A stretch of 43,197 nt of DNA from Gilvibacter sp. Its GTDB lineage: Bacteria > Bacteroidota > Bacteroidia > Flavobacteriales > Flavobacteriaceae. The notes under the pieces are model-generated. The model was not told the DNA's origin, did not search any database, and was given only the letters and a program-made list of their open reading frames with translations. This document shows positions 1-8,053 of the stretch, one piece after another (position 1 is the stretch's first letter; every line of letters starts with the position of its first letter). The DNA lies in assembly GCF_013214815.1 (NCBI RefSeq), contig NZ_JABSPU010000017.1, positions 1 through 43,197 of the forward strand. Direction: 5' to 3'. The translations under genes were made by a program, and so were the position numbers.

Positions 1-1
1 G

Positions 2-1156
2 ACCGCTTTTTTAAAGAACTTGGGTGATCTACGTCCTGGGATGAAATTGGACTCGGCCCAATTGGAACGCGTGGTGAATTTTATGATTCGCCTAGCGGGA
101 GTTTCTCACGCCTATTACCAAGTGTATCCCAAAGAGGACGGCACAGTTAAAGTGGTTTTCGGGGTTCAAGACAATTTTACGCTCATTCCACAGCTCAATG
201 TTTACACGACCAATGATGATGAATTTGCTTATCGCGTAGGTCTTTATGAGTATAATTTTTTAGGCCGTAATATTACCATAGGTGGTTTTTATCAAGACGA
301 TATTTTTTCTTCCTTCGGATTGAATTTTAGGGCGCCCAACCTCTTTTCGCGTAAGTTTGGTTTGGCGGTAAATTTTGGGGATATAACCACTTTAGAGCCG
401 GTATTTTTAGACGAGGGCGATGCAGATTATCGCTACAACAATACCTCTATTGAGGCCTTGGCGCTGTACCAATTCAATTTTTTCCACAGCGCTCAATTCG
501 GAATCAATTTCTTTAATGAAGATTACGATTATGTGGAAGGAGCAACCCAGGCTGGAGTTCCCTTAGATTTTGACGTAGATAAATTGTTGTTCAAGGCTAT
601 TTATGAATACCGCAACGTAGACTTCTACTTTCAGTATTTGGAAGGATTCCGCAGCATGCTTAATCTTCAGTACGTATTGAGTTCAGATCCTGTCCTACCA
701 GATTTTGTAATCGGTTGGAACGATTTTATCTATTACAAACGCGTGGGTAAACGCGGAAACTGGGCTTCCCGCTTGCGTGTGGGATTGGCCAGTAATGACG
801 AATCACCATTTGCGCCTTTTGCGGTAGATAACAACTTGAACATTCGCGGGGTGGGGAACATCATTGATCGCGGTACTGGAGTGATTGTGCTCAATACCGA
901 ATATCGTCACACCCTGGTCGACAAAGATTGGTTTGTGCTGCAAGGCAATGTCTTTGTCGACAGTGGAAGCTGGCGCAATCCTGGGGGAGACCTCAGTGAT
1001 TTTGGCGACAGTCAGAATGTTAGGATCTATCCGGGTGTGGGCTTGCGATTTATTCACAAAAGAATCTTCAACGCAATTTTCAGGATTGATTACGGCTATG
1101 GGATCTCCGATAAGGCAACCCGCGGATTTGTCTTTGGAATTGGGCAGTACTTCTAG
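2..1156 (+). CDS. Omp85/BamA-family outer-membrane protein, 5' partial
   Basis: The frame is open to the left edge, so this is the C-terminal part of a longer gene; position 2 is the first complete in-frame codon. About 30 residues of a POTRA-like segment lead into a beta-barrel made of alternating polar and aromatic strands. The C-terminal half has the Omp85 signature: an IRGVG stretch near codon 285, an EYRHTL strand, then VFVDSGSW and PGVGLRF. The protein ends in an aromatic residue (GIGQYF), as outer-membrane barrels recognised by the BAM machinery do. Members of the family insert or translocate proteins, or export substrates, at the outer membrane. I cannot tell BamA, TamA and Bacteroidota-specific paralogues apart without the N-terminus. 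The stop codon shares the palindrome CTAG with the stop of the convergent YceI-like gene, a 4-base overlap. Confidence 0.85.
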   Translation, partial: TAFLKNLGDLRPGMKLDSAQLERVVNFMIRLAGVSHAYYQVYPKEDGTVKVVFGVQDNFTLIPQLNVYTTNDDEFAYRVGLYEYNFLGRNITIGGFYQDDIFSSFGLNFRAPNLFSRKFGLAVNFGDITTLEPVFLDEGDADYRYNNTSIEALALYQFNFFHSAQFGINFFNEDYDYVEGATQAGVPLDFDVDKLLFKAIYEYRNVDFYFQYLEGFRSMLNLQYVLSSDPVLPDFVIGWNDFIYYKRVGKRGNWASRLRVGLASNDESPFAPFAVDNNLNIRGVGNIIDRGTGVIVLNTEYRHTLVDKDWFVLQGNVFVDSGSWRNPGGDLSDFGDSQNVRIYPGVGLRFIHKRIFNAIFRIDYGYGISDKATRGFVFGIGQYF

Positions 1157-1722
1157 AATCGATTCGGAAAGCTCAACACCCCTTTCAAATTAAAGGCATC
1201 TGCGATGGCCTGATCTTTCAGCTTTGTGAATATGCTCGGCGAGTTATAGGTAATACCGTAGGCCGTACGATCCAGTTCGGCATCAAAAGTTATGGTGATT
1301 AGTTTATCGGTAATATTGATCCAAGCTGGAATCGCCTCAGTAACCGCTTTATTCTTAATAGACATTACGCCTTGTAGTTGACAATTTCCATTGTTGAGGT
1401 CAACCGGAGCCGTAAGGGTGAAAACAGCTTGAGGAAAGACCTTCACATCAAAGAAATCTTCATCGCGCAAATGCCTTTGCAGTTTTTTATTCTCTTGAGA
1501 TAGACTCTTCATGTCAACGGCCACGGTCAAGGCAGTAATTTGATCGTTTTCTATAGTGATTATGGCCTTGTCAACATCCAAGGTTCCTTCTGGTGAATAG
1601 CTGCCCATGGCGGCTTTACCCTGCCAGGTTAGCGGTTTGGTGTTTTTGAGTTCGAGCGTTTCTTGTCCCAGTCCGAAGAAAGGAAACAACATTAAAGTGA
1701 ATAGTAAAACAATAGCTTTCAT
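1153..1722 (-). CDS. YceI-like exported protein
   Basis: A 189-residue protein starting at the ATG whose complement ends at 1722. The longer reading frame to 1782 adds a basic, non-signal-like N-terminus and was rejected. Residues 1-19 form a signal peptide (MKAIVLLFTLMLF...GLGQ). The rest matches the YceI lipocalin-like fold in its typical phrases: KNKAVTEAIPAWI, TFDAELDRTAYGI and a HLRDEDFFDVKVFP stretch close to the usual LRSxDFFDVxxyP motif. YceI-like proteins bind amphiphilic or isoprenoid ligands in the periplasm; the ligand here is unknown. It lies 11 nt downstream of an exported protein of unknown function and is probably the last gene of a three-gene unit. Confidence 0.85.
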   Translation of the reverse strand: MKAIVLLFTLMLFPFFGLGQETLELKNTKPLTWQGKAAMGSYSPEGTLDVDKAIITIENDQITALTVAVDMKSLSQENKKLQRHLRDEDFFDVKVFPQAVFTLTAPVDLNNGNCQLQGVMSIKNKAVTEAIPAWINITDKLITITFDAELDRTAYGITYNSPSIFTKLKDQAIADAFNLKGVLSFPNRF

Positions 1723-1733
1723 AACAAGTTTTT

Positions 1734-2222
1734 TTAAGGGTTTAATAATTGATCGGTGGTGTGAATAGTTGCGTAACCGCAAACGCGCTGCCCATCCTCA
1801 GTCTCTGCAATAAAATACCACATGGCCCATCCGCCAAAGAGTCTGTCATCGGTGCGCCAGTTGTCTGTCCAGACATAAGGATGACCTTGCAACAACTCTT
1901 GATCTTTGATCCCAAAGCTCTTTTTGAGTTCTTTAAGTGGGTATTTCTTTCTGAGGTTCCATTGGTCGTTGTAATACAGATAAGCTCCATATTCAATGAT
2001 CTTTACTGGAGCCTGATTGCTCATCACTCCGGTAGCGTGTTTCCAATAGTAGCGATTATCAATCTTGACCGGGTGGTTCTCTTTGGGAAAGTGCATGACT
2101 TCCAAAGTTTGTGGAATCCCTTTCAAGGCTTCTGGGATGAGCCCCTCGGGCGGGGTGCCGTAATTGACTTGAGCAAAGCTCACTGTAGTTAACAATAGAA
2201 TCAGGTGCAGCAAGATTCTCAT
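1734..2222 (-). CDS. exported protein of unknown function
   Basis: A 162-residue protein with a clear signal peptide (MRILLHLILLLTTVSFAQ). The mature part is rich in Tyr and Trp (NRYYWKHATG, YLYYNDQWNLRKKY, YVWTDNWRTDD, GGWAMWYFIAET) and ends in GYATIHTTDQLLNP. I do not recognise a family. The aromatic-rich, mostly beta character suggests a small periplasmic or surface beta-fold, which is inference. Its ATG overlaps the TAA of the upstream lipoprotein gene by one base, so the two are probably translationally coupled. Confidence 0.7.
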   Translation of the reverse strand: MRILLHLILLLTTVSFAQVNYGTPPEGLIPEALKGIPQTLEVMHFPKENHPVKIDNRYYWKHATGVMSNQAPVKIIEYGAYLYYNDQWNLRKKYPLKELKKSFGIKDQELLQGHPYVWTDNWRTDDRLFGGWAMWYFIAETEDGQRVCGYATIHTTDQLLNP

Positions 2223-2614
2223 TAGTTCTCGGTTTTAGTGGCGATCCAAACGGCTAAAAAGTTTCTGTCAATTGCATGGGTAGTGCCGTAAAGTTTTCCT
2301 TCTTTGAGATAGAAAGTTGTATTGTACGAGCCGCTATTGTCTCCAGAGACCAGTGCACCGTATACAATCCCGAGTTGGGTGTTCAGTTGGCCGTTAGTCA
2401 ATTTAACCCCTTCTCTGTAAAAGGTGCCTTCAAAGCTGTTGCCCTTGATCTTTTCAATACGCATCATGGCAAAATTGTCATCGGTGGTGTCTTGCGGACT
2501 CATATCGAGTTTCCAAGTACCTATCAGTTCTTGAGTTTGTACGTTGTTCTGTGCGCAGGCACTTAAGGGAATTAAAAAGCAGATTAGTAAGAGGGTCTTG
2601 AATGTGTTTTTCAT
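2222..2614 (-). CDS. small lipoprotein, lipocalin-like size
   Basis: A 130-residue predicted lipoprotein: a hydrophobic signal ends in the lipobox LSAC, with the lipidated Cys at about residue 20. The mature domain begins with ELIGTWKLDMSP, a phrase like the first strand of small lipocalin-like domains in Bacteroidota, and continues with beta-rich segments (FEGTFYREG, NTTFYLKEGKLYGTT). Its function is unknown. It is the first gene of the three-gene exported-protein unit and sits downstream of an intergenic stretch with two copies of an 11-bp direct repeat. Confidence 0.7.
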   Translation of the reverse strand: MKNTFKTLLLICFLIPLSACAQNNVQTQELIGTWKLDMSPQDTTDDNFAMMRIEKIKGNSFEGTFYREGVKLTNGQLNTQLGIVYGALVSGDNSGSYNTTFYLKEGKLYGTTHAIDRNFLAVWIATKTEN

Positions 2615-2705
2615 CAGAGTAAGTTTTTAAGCGATCGCCAATGGGTGATTCGCAATGACAAGCCAAAGATGCGGCAAGAAATGATGCCAATCGTCTCGTT
2701 TGGAG

Positions 2706-2759
2706 AAATGAGACCTGATTAGCAGATATTTGAAAGTGTCATTTTGAAAAATGAGACCT
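2706..2759. repeat. 11-bp direct repeat, possible operator
   Basis: AAATGAGACCT occurs at 2706-2716 and again at 2749-2759, a centre-to-centre distance of 43 bp. It lies in the gap between the AraC-type regulator gene and the lipoprotein gene that starts the unit ending at 1153. AraC-family proteins commonly bind direct repeats, and a regulator of this type is encoded next door, so the pair could be its site. That link is inference. A weak promoter (TTG, 16-nt spacer, CATCTTTG) lies closer to the lipoprotein start, at 2664-2690 on the minus strand. Confidence 0.35.
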
Positions 2760-2768
2760 CAAAAAGCC

Positions 2769-3875
2769 CTATTTCAGGGCGCTAGGAGATTTTCCGGTGA
2801 TTTTTTTAACCGCGCGATTAAATGAAGCTTTAGAGTTAAATCCGGCATCAAAAGCCAAACTCAAGAGCGTGAATTGCTCGTTTTTTGGGTCGGACAAAAG
2901 CGTTTTTACAGCTTCAATACGATAGCCGTTGACAAAATCACTGAACTTGGTTTTAAGTACTACATTGAGTGCTTTTGTGATCAAATAGGATTTGGTGTCT
3001 AAAAGATCAGCCAGCTTTTTTACACTCAACTCCGGATCTTTATAGAGCTGCTGCTCTTCCATGGCTTTGGTGATTTTATCAGCTACTTGTTGCAGCTGAT
3101 CCAAGTTCTTGTCAGAAACCGTGGCATTGCTTCTAAAGGCGTCTTCATTGCGGCGGGAGAATCCTTCCAGCCCCATCCAATAAGTAATGGCTGCCATCCC
3201 GACAAAAACTGGATGCCCATAAAACAGATTGCTGTTGTAACTGAAAAAGAAGTAATCGATCCCAATACCGATCAAATAGAGCGCGGTAAAAACGAGCAAC
3301 ACTTGAATCACGCGCTTGATCCAAACCACGCGTTCCGGGATTATTCGAATTTGAGGATCATTCAAAGCTTCATTGAGCACCTTAACGGACTTGCGCGCAT
3401 AAATAATGATCAAGGTTGCAGAGATCACGAACATGGTCGGATAGTGCATCCAAACTACATAACCCCAATAGCCTAGCCAGCTCAGACTTTCTCGGGTACC
3501 ATCCCAATAAAAGTTTTGACTTTTGATAAAGAAACTCCAGATTACTTCAATGATAACAGGCAGGAAGTGCAGTAGGTGAATGCGTTCCAATTTGAACTTT
3601 GGACGTACATAACTCAACACAAACAAATAGAGCAGTGGGCCGTAGATCCAATTGTATTCCAAGAGCACATGATACCAGAAGTCATAGCGTCCCAGTTCAA
3701 AGATCTTCATGGTCTCAACAATGAGTCGGTAGGAGAAAAAGAAAAGGATTGCGGCCAAAAATCGATTGGCCAAGGCATGTGGTCCTTGACTGCGCCAGAG
3801 AATGATCCAAAAGGTTATGCCTTGAATAGCTCCTGCACAGAGCAATACGACCAATAATACTTCCCAAACTTCCAC
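2769..3875 (-). CDS. AraC-family regulator with N-terminal membrane domain
   Basis: A 368-residue protein. Roughly residues 1-235 contain several hydrophobic segments (VLLVVLLCAGAIQGITFWII, FLAAILFFFSYRLIV, WIYGPLLYLFVLSYV, VLLVFTALYLIGIGI), so it is anchored in the inner membrane. Residues 277-368 form an AraC-type double helix-turn-helix: SVKKLADLLDTKSYLITKAL, then FNSKASFNRAVKKITGKSPS, the typical C-terminal signature. The layout resembles Bacteroidota regulators that sense signals at the membrane and bind DNA in the cytoplasm. It lies 24 nt downstream of the arsenosugar glycosyltransferase and may be cotranscribed with that operon, but a role in arsenic control is only a guess. Confidence 0.85.
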   Translation of the reverse strand: MEVWEVLLVVLLCAGAIQGITFWIILWRSQGPHALANRFLAAILFFFSYRLIVETMKIFELGRYDFWYHVLLEYNWIYGPLLYLFVLSYVRPKFKLERIHLLHFLPVIIEVIWSFFIKSQNFYWDGTRESLSWLGYWGYVVWMHYPTMFVISATLIIIYARKSVKVLNEALNDPQIRIIPERVVWIKRVIQVLLVFTALYLIGIGIDYFFFSYNSNLFYGHPVFVGMAAITYWMGLEGFSRRNEDAFRSNATVSDKNLDQLQQVADKITKAMEEQQLYKDPELSVKKLADLLDTKSYLITKALNVVLKTKFSDFVNGYRIEAVKTLLSDPKNEQFTLLSLAFDAGFNSKASFNRAVKKITGKSPSALK

Positions 3876-3899
3876 TTCTTTAAAGATAGTGAAGTTGGG

Positions 3900-4628
3900 C
3901 TATTTCGCAAGGTGTTTTTGATAGTAGGCGTAAAGGTGTTCTGGTCCAGCGCCGCGGCGGTGTTTGAATTGGATCATCCAGAAATGGTATTGCAGTTTCC
4001 AAATTCCAGTTTTTTCATAACGACGGCAAGAAGTGACCAGCGTTTTGGGAATCACCGTGAATTGCCCACGTTTGTAAAGGGCTTCAATAAGCATATTGTC
4101 TTCAAAGATGCGGTAGGATTCATCAAAACCACCTATGCTTTCAAAAAGCTCTCGGGTAATGAACTGGCTTTGATCTCCCCCGCGGCAGATCTTCCAATTG
4201 AGTCTTGTGAGCCATCCGGCCAAGTGCAACCACCAATGGGAAGAATCAAAGCGCATTCTAAAACAACCCGCTTGGTTGTCTCGTTCCACCTCTTTATAAA
4301 TTAGGGCATCAAATCCTACAGGAGGCAAACTGTCTGCGTGTAAGAAGTAGAATATTGCACCAGCAGCCTTCTGAGCTCCTAAATTCATTTGAACGGCTCT
4401 TCCTTTTTCGGAGGAATTTATCCATTGGATATTAAACTCCTTGTGCTGATTGTGGTAGCGATGAAATTCCTCAGCCGATCCGTCAGTACTTCCGCCATCA
4501 ATAAGAAGAACCTCCGCCTGCTCGGGGAAGTTCATTTGCTGATACAGATGATGTAAAAGGGTATAGAGTTGGTCGGCCTCATTGAGTACGGGAACAATTA
4601 TACTGAGTTTGGGCGTTTTACTGTTCAT
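3900..4628 (-). CDS. family 2 glycosyltransferase, arsenosugar type (TIGR04283-like)
   Basis: A 242-residue cytoplasmic glycosyltransferase of the GT-A fold. The nucleotide-sugar binding start is at residues 8-18 (LSIIVPVLNEA), the DGGSTDGS loop at 44-51, and a metal-binding HAD stretch within YFLHADSLPP near 98. RGGDQSQF at 149-156 and GGFDE at 166-170 are the acceptor-side motifs. The length and these phrases match the TIGR04283 glycosyltransferases that accompany arsM and arsS. It probably adds a sugar or sugar-phosphate group while the arsenosugar or its phospholipid is finished; the acceptor is not shown by the sequence. Its start overlaps the end of the DUF547 gene by 11 bases. Confidence 0.85.
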   Translation of the reverse strand: MNSKTPKLSIIVPVLNEADQLYTLLHHLYQQMNFPEQAEVLLIDGGSTDGSAEEFHRYHNQHKEFNIQWINSSEKGRAVQMNLGAQKAAGAIFYFLHADSLPPVGFDALIYKEVERDNQAGCFRMRFDSSHWWLHLAGWLTRLNWKICRGGDQSQFITRELFESIGGFDESYRIFEDNMLIEALYKRGQFTVIPKTLVTSCRRYEKTGIWKLQYHFWMIQFKHRRGAGPEHLYAYYQKHLAK

Positions 4629-5427
4629 TCAGGGACCAATTGTACTCCAAAAATTCCAAAGTGGTCTCTGGAGTAATTTGTACATCGCTGTATCGATTGA
4701 TAAATTCTTTTACACTTGGGGTTCCATTGGCTAAATAATCCTTTGCATACCAATTGAAAAGCTGAGATACTTTGGCCTGATTTTCCGAGATCTCGTTGCG
4801 CTCAGAATTGATAAAATCACGAGTGACCAGGTTCAATTGGGCGTCAATCTCATTAGCGGTAAAAGCTTCATTGAGCAATTTTGGGCATGAAAATGACGCA
4901 CAGTTGATCGCAAAGTGGATCCGTGGTTCGTTCATCTTTCGCAGCAGACTGTTCTCTATGCCACCAAGGCTAAGATTTTTGTTACCTACGGGTACAAAAG
5001 CTTTGGTCCAAGGCCCGTCTAAGTCTTTGATGCTTGCCGTCGGGTAATTTTCTAAGATCAACTTGATGGTATAAGCATTGTACAGGTTGATATAGTAAGC
5101 CAATTGCTCTTGTACAGACCAGGTCTCGTCAGGTTGAAAACTGGAGAGATAACCGCAGTAAGTATCTAAATCCTTTTTGTCCTCTTGAAAACTCTTATAA
5201 TCTACAAATCCGGCTTCATTCACGTGACGCTGCAGCAAAGTCGTCCAACTGCTGTGGTCCAACATTTCAGAAGGGGTATTGCTCGCAGCGGTAAGATTTG
5301 CCGGAGCTTTCTTAGCGGAGAGCCCTTGTTTGCTCAGTCCAGCGGCTCCTAACAGACCACAGGAATGCAGACTCAAAGCCACAAAGCCAACTAAGGCAAA
5401 GCGAATAAGTAGGTTTAGGGTTTTCAT
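4618..5427 (-). CDS. DUF547 lipoprotein of the arsenosugar cluster
   Basis: The 269-residue form starting at the ATG at 5427 has a hydrophobic signal and a lipobox (LHSC, Cys near residue 23). The longer frame to 5496 would run into arsM and was rejected. The DUF547 domain is clear: LAYYINLYNAYTIKLILENYP, then the conserved GGIENSLLRKMNEPRIHFAINCASFSCPKL stretch, with His and two Cys residues that suggest a thiol or metal site. DUF547 proteins regularly occur with arsenosugar genes but their reaction is unknown. A 10-nt gap separates it from arsM, and it overlaps the next glycosyltransferase gene. Confidence 0.85.
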   Translation of the reverse strand: MKTLNLLIRFALVGFVALSLHSCGLLGAAGLSKQGLSAKKAPANLTAASNTPSEMLDHSSWTTLLQRHVNEAGFVDYKSFQEDKKDLDTYCGYLSSFQPDETWSVQEQLAYYINLYNAYTIKLILENYPTASIKDLDGPWTKAFVPVGNKNLSLGGIENSLLRKMNEPRIHFAINCASFSCPKLLNEAFTANEIDAQLNLVTRDFINSERNEISENQAKVSQLFNWYAKDYLANGTPSVKEFINRYSDVQITPETTLEFLEYNWSLNEQ

Positions 5428-5437
5428 GGAATTTGTA

Positions 5438-6406
5438 TTAGCAACAACCGCCGCCGTCGTAATGCCAGGTAGACTCGCTGATGTAAATATCATCACGGCC
5501 TAGATCTGCCAAATTACCAGCGGTTTTATCACAAACGGCAATGGGTTGATTCTTTAATAGGATGTGTCCTTTTTTGTCATCCAAATATTCTTCTTCTCCA
5601 AAGTAGATCGCGGCTTTTCCGGTAAAGACACATGGGCCGTCTTCTGGCATTGGGTCTTTGATGGCAGCTACTTCTATACTTTCAATATAAATGAGCTCGT
5701 CCGTCGGATAGTTCTTCGGATCCAAGATGCGATAAGGCTTACGCGCTCTGATCTCTATAGTTCCAAAACCAGCATCAGTCAAGGCTTTTACATATTCTGA
5801 TATCGGTAGACTTCCACTCAAGCAAAGGGCACGTAAACGCTCGTCATTACGCAGCGTATCGTTCATAGGTTGCTCGCAAGTCGGGTCACTCATGACCAAA
5901 CGTCCGTGTGGCTTTAGCACGCGATACATCTCTGCAATGGCTTGTTTTAGATCGTCTTCTTTAAAGATATTGAACAGACAATTCTGAGCCGCTACGTCCA
6001 CGCTGTTGTCTTCTAGTGGGAGGTTCATCGCGTCACCTTTACGCAACTCAACAAACTCACTTTTAAACCAAGGATTTTGAGCTTCTGCTTCAATAAAGTT
6101 CTTCTTAGAGGCTTCCAACATTTCGTCCACCACATCCACACCGATCACTCCGCCTTTTTGGCGCGAGAAATAGCTGAACTGCAACAGCTCCATACCTCCA
6201 CCAACGCCTACGTAAAGGATCTTAGGGTCGTTAACCAGATCACGAGCGTGAACCGTGCTTCCGCAGCCGTAGTTCATCTCTTGCATGATCTTTGGGATCT
6301 TCAGTCCAGGCAATTCCCAAATCGGATTGGTGGTACAACACAGCCCTACATCTGGTGTTAGTGCTGCTTCTTTATATACATCATGGGTCGTTTCTAAATA
6401 GCTCAT
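5438..6406 (-). CDS. arsM: arsenite methyltransferase ArsM, arsenosugar type
   Basis: A 322-residue class I SAM-dependent methyltransferase. The SAM-binding motif is YVGVGGGMELL at 65-75, with the acidic GVDVVDEML following at 89-97 and DPTCEQ at 174-179. The cysteine pattern fits an arsenite-binding enzyme: Cys23-Cys24, Cys48 (NYGCGS), Cys143 (NCLFN), Cys177, Cys195, and a C-terminal GGGCC. ArsM methylates As(III) stepwise; in arsenosugar makers the dimethyl product is passed to ArsS. It is preceded in the operon by a 220-nt gap holding a 162-bp palindrome that ends 11 nt before the start codon, so translation of arsM may depend on that structure. Confidence 0.92.
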   Translation of the reverse strand: MSYLETTHDVYKEAALTPDVGLCCTTNPIWELPGLKIPKIMQEMNYGCGSTVHARDLVNDPKILYVGVGGGMELLQFSYFSRQKGGVIGVDVVDEMLEASKKNFIEAEAQNPWFKSEFVELRKGDAMNLPLEDNSVDVAAQNCLFNIFKEDDLKQAIAEMYRVLKPHGRLVMSDPTCEQPMNDTLRNDERLRALCLSGSLPISEYVKALTDAGFGTIEIRARKPYRILDPKNYPTDELIYIESIEVAAIKDPMPEDGPCVFTGKAAIYFGEEEYLDDKKGHILLKNQPIAVCDKTAGNLADLGRDDIYISESTWHYDGGGCC

Positions 6407-6417
6407 AGTGGTGTTTT

Positions 6418-6579
6418 TGAACCGACTGATACTTTTTCAATTCGCTAAAAAATGGCGTTTTTTAGGATTGTCTTTACCTTTTTTTCCTCACGTAGCGCTG
6501 CTATGATTGTCAAAAAAGCTTTCTACAATTCTAAAAACTGCTCATTTTCGCTAGAATCTCTCAAGTTTCATTCGGTTCA
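6418..6579. repeat. 162-bp imperfect palindrome upstream of arsM
   Basis: The whole stretch reads roughly the same on both strands. Its ends are TGAACCGACTGATACTT on the plus strand and TGAACCGAATGAAACTT on the minus strand (15 of 17 identical). Further inside, ATTC..AGC, TTTTTAG.ATTGT and a CTTTTTT block match at about the same offsets, and the centre is TAGC-GCT-GCTA at 6493-6503. Similarity stops abruptly outside both ends. Both ends are flanked by T runs (6414-6417 and 6580-6584), which might be a target duplication but are low-complexity. It looks like a MITE-like or intergenic palindromic element that has drifted. As RNA it would form a long hairpin between the pnp and arsM coding regions. 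Confidence 0.7.
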
Positions 6580-6629
6580 TTTTTAAGTCGATTAAATTTT
6601 GTTCTCCTTACTTCAGGATAAATTTCTTT

Positions 6630-7442
6630 TTAAAGTGATTCTATCAGGCCTTTGAATAAGGCGATCATATCCGGTTCTGCTTTTTCTGCCATTGCGATGA
6701 TCTCCGGGATATCAACGGGCTGCAAATTGTCTGGGTCGCATTCGTCCGTCAATACAGATACTGCAACTACCGGCAAACGCAAGTGATTGGCCACAATCAC
6801 CTCCGGAACGGTACTCATACCTACAGCATCAGCTCCAATAATCTTGAGGTAACGATATTCTGCGCGCGTCTCCAATTGCGGACCAACAACGCTGGCGTAA
6901 ACTCCTTTGTGCAATTGAATCCCAGACTCTTTGGCTAAAGTTTCAAGAGTTGCGTTCATCGCAGTGTCGTAAGGTGCTGCCATATCTACAAACCGATCTC
7001 CTAATTGATCTACGCCGTTAAAAGCAAGTGGCGAACCTCCTTGCAGATTAATATGATCGTCAATAAGCATCAATTCTCCCTTTTTAAAGTTGAGGTTGAT
7101 GGCTCCGGCTGCGTTAGAAACCAAGAGTTTCTTAATGCCCAAAGCATGCATGATACGCACACCATAGGTCACATCCTGCAGCGTATATCCCTCATAAACG
7201 TGAAAACGTCCTTGCATGATTATCACGCGTTTACCTGCTAAGGTTCCATACAGAAGTTTGCCTTTGTGAAAAGCCACGGTAGCCGTAGGGAAATTCGGGA
7301 TCAAATTATAAGAGATCTCTTTTTTAATCTCGACGTGTTCTGGCAAGCGTTCTAAGCCAGTTCCTAAAATGATTCCGATCTCCGGATTGTCAAATCCTTT
7401 GCCTTTTAAATAATCAGTGGTTTGTTCTATCAGGTTTATCAT
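6630..7442 (-). CDS. purine nucleoside phosphorylase (PunA type) in the arsenosugar cluster
   Basis: A 270-residue trimeric-type purine nucleoside phosphorylase. Seen: the phosphate loop ILGTGLERLPEHV near residue 25, GRFHVYEGY near 78, VSNAAGAINLNFKKGEL, the purine-site stretch VVGPQLETRAEYR, and GADAVGMSTVPEVIVA. The family cleaves purine nucleosides with phosphate to free base and ribose-1-phosphate. Placed between arsenosugar genes and overlapping the upstream glycosyltransferase gene by 4 bases, it may release adenine from the arsenic-containing deoxyadenosine made by ArsS, giving the arsenic-ribose unit. That step is inference from context; a general salvage role is also possible. Confidence 0.9.
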   Translation of the reverse strand: MINLIEQTTDYLKGKGFDNPEIGIILGTGLERLPEHVEIKKEISYNLIPNFPTATVAFHKGKLLYGTLAGKRVIIMQGRFHVYEGYTLQDVTYGVRIMHALGIKKLLVSNAAGAINLNFKKGELMLIDDHINLQGGSPLAFNGVDQLGDRFVDMAAPYDTAMNATLETLAKESGIQLHKGVYASVVGPQLETRAEYRYLKIIGADAVGMSTVPEVIVANHLRLPVVAVSVLTDECDPDNLQPVDIPEIIAMAEKAEPDMIALFKGLIESL

Positions 7443-8053
7443 TGCAAGTGTTCAGGTATAAATCGTTGGAATTCCGCTTTGTCTTTAATGTCCTCAAAAT
7501 AGTCAATATCATTGCGAACTGGAAGACTACCGAAGTTTTTATTCAATAAATCGGTGAGGGTGTCCATCAATACGGTATCGGTGCCCCCCTCTTTGTTTTC
7601 AAAAACTTCTGGGATGAGTTGGGTCATGCCTAAAAAGTAATAACCCCCGTCCTGCGCAGGGCCAATTACCGCTTCGTACTGGTCTAAAAGCTCCAAGCCG
7701 TCAATTAGATCTTGACTCTGCAGGTCAAACAGATCGCTCCCTATAATGGCCAGTTTCTTATACCCTTTTGCAAACAATTGCTCAAAGGCAGCGCGCATCT
7801 TTAGGCCTAGATCTCCTTCACTTTGAATCTCTTTTTGGTAGATGTTCTCATCCCAACGGTCGTTGTGATGGACTTTTTCAGAATAAAAAACATACTTGTC
7901 AAAAGGCAAGTCTTGGGTAATAGAAACCGTATGATCCAACAAAAATTGATAAACCTCCAAAGCGTTTTGATCACCTATGGTGGCCGCTAAACGCGTTTTG
8001 CATTTACCCAATTCTGGATTGCGCGTAAATATGATTAAAGCTGCATCAGTCAT
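7439..8053 (-). CDS. TIGR04282-family arsenosugar glycosyltransferase
   Basis: A 204-residue protein with the small GT-A-like (NTP-transferase) fold of TIGR04282. Residues 6-22 (LIIFTRNPELGKCKTRL) form the nucleotide-binding start, followed by IIGSDLFDL near 103 and GPAQDGGYYFLGM near 131. The stretch that from memory usually reads W-S-T or W-G-T before the VL helix is EGGTDTVL here, so the Trp appears replaced; this should be checked in an alignment. It is thought to act in building the arsenosugar, but the reaction is not established from sequence. It overlaps the rhodanese gene by 8 bases and the phosphorylase gene by 4. Confidence 0.85.
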   Translation of the reverse strand: MTDAALIIFTRNPELGKCKTRLAATIGDQNALEVYQFLLDHTVSITQDLPFDKYVFYSEKVHHNDRWDENIYQKEIQSEGDLGLKMRAAFEQLFAKGYKKLAIIGSDLFDLQSQDLIDGLELLDQYEAVIGPAQDGGYYFLGMTQLIPEVFENKEGGTDTVLMDTLTDLLNKNFGSLPVRNDIDYFEDIKDKAEFQRFIPEHLQ

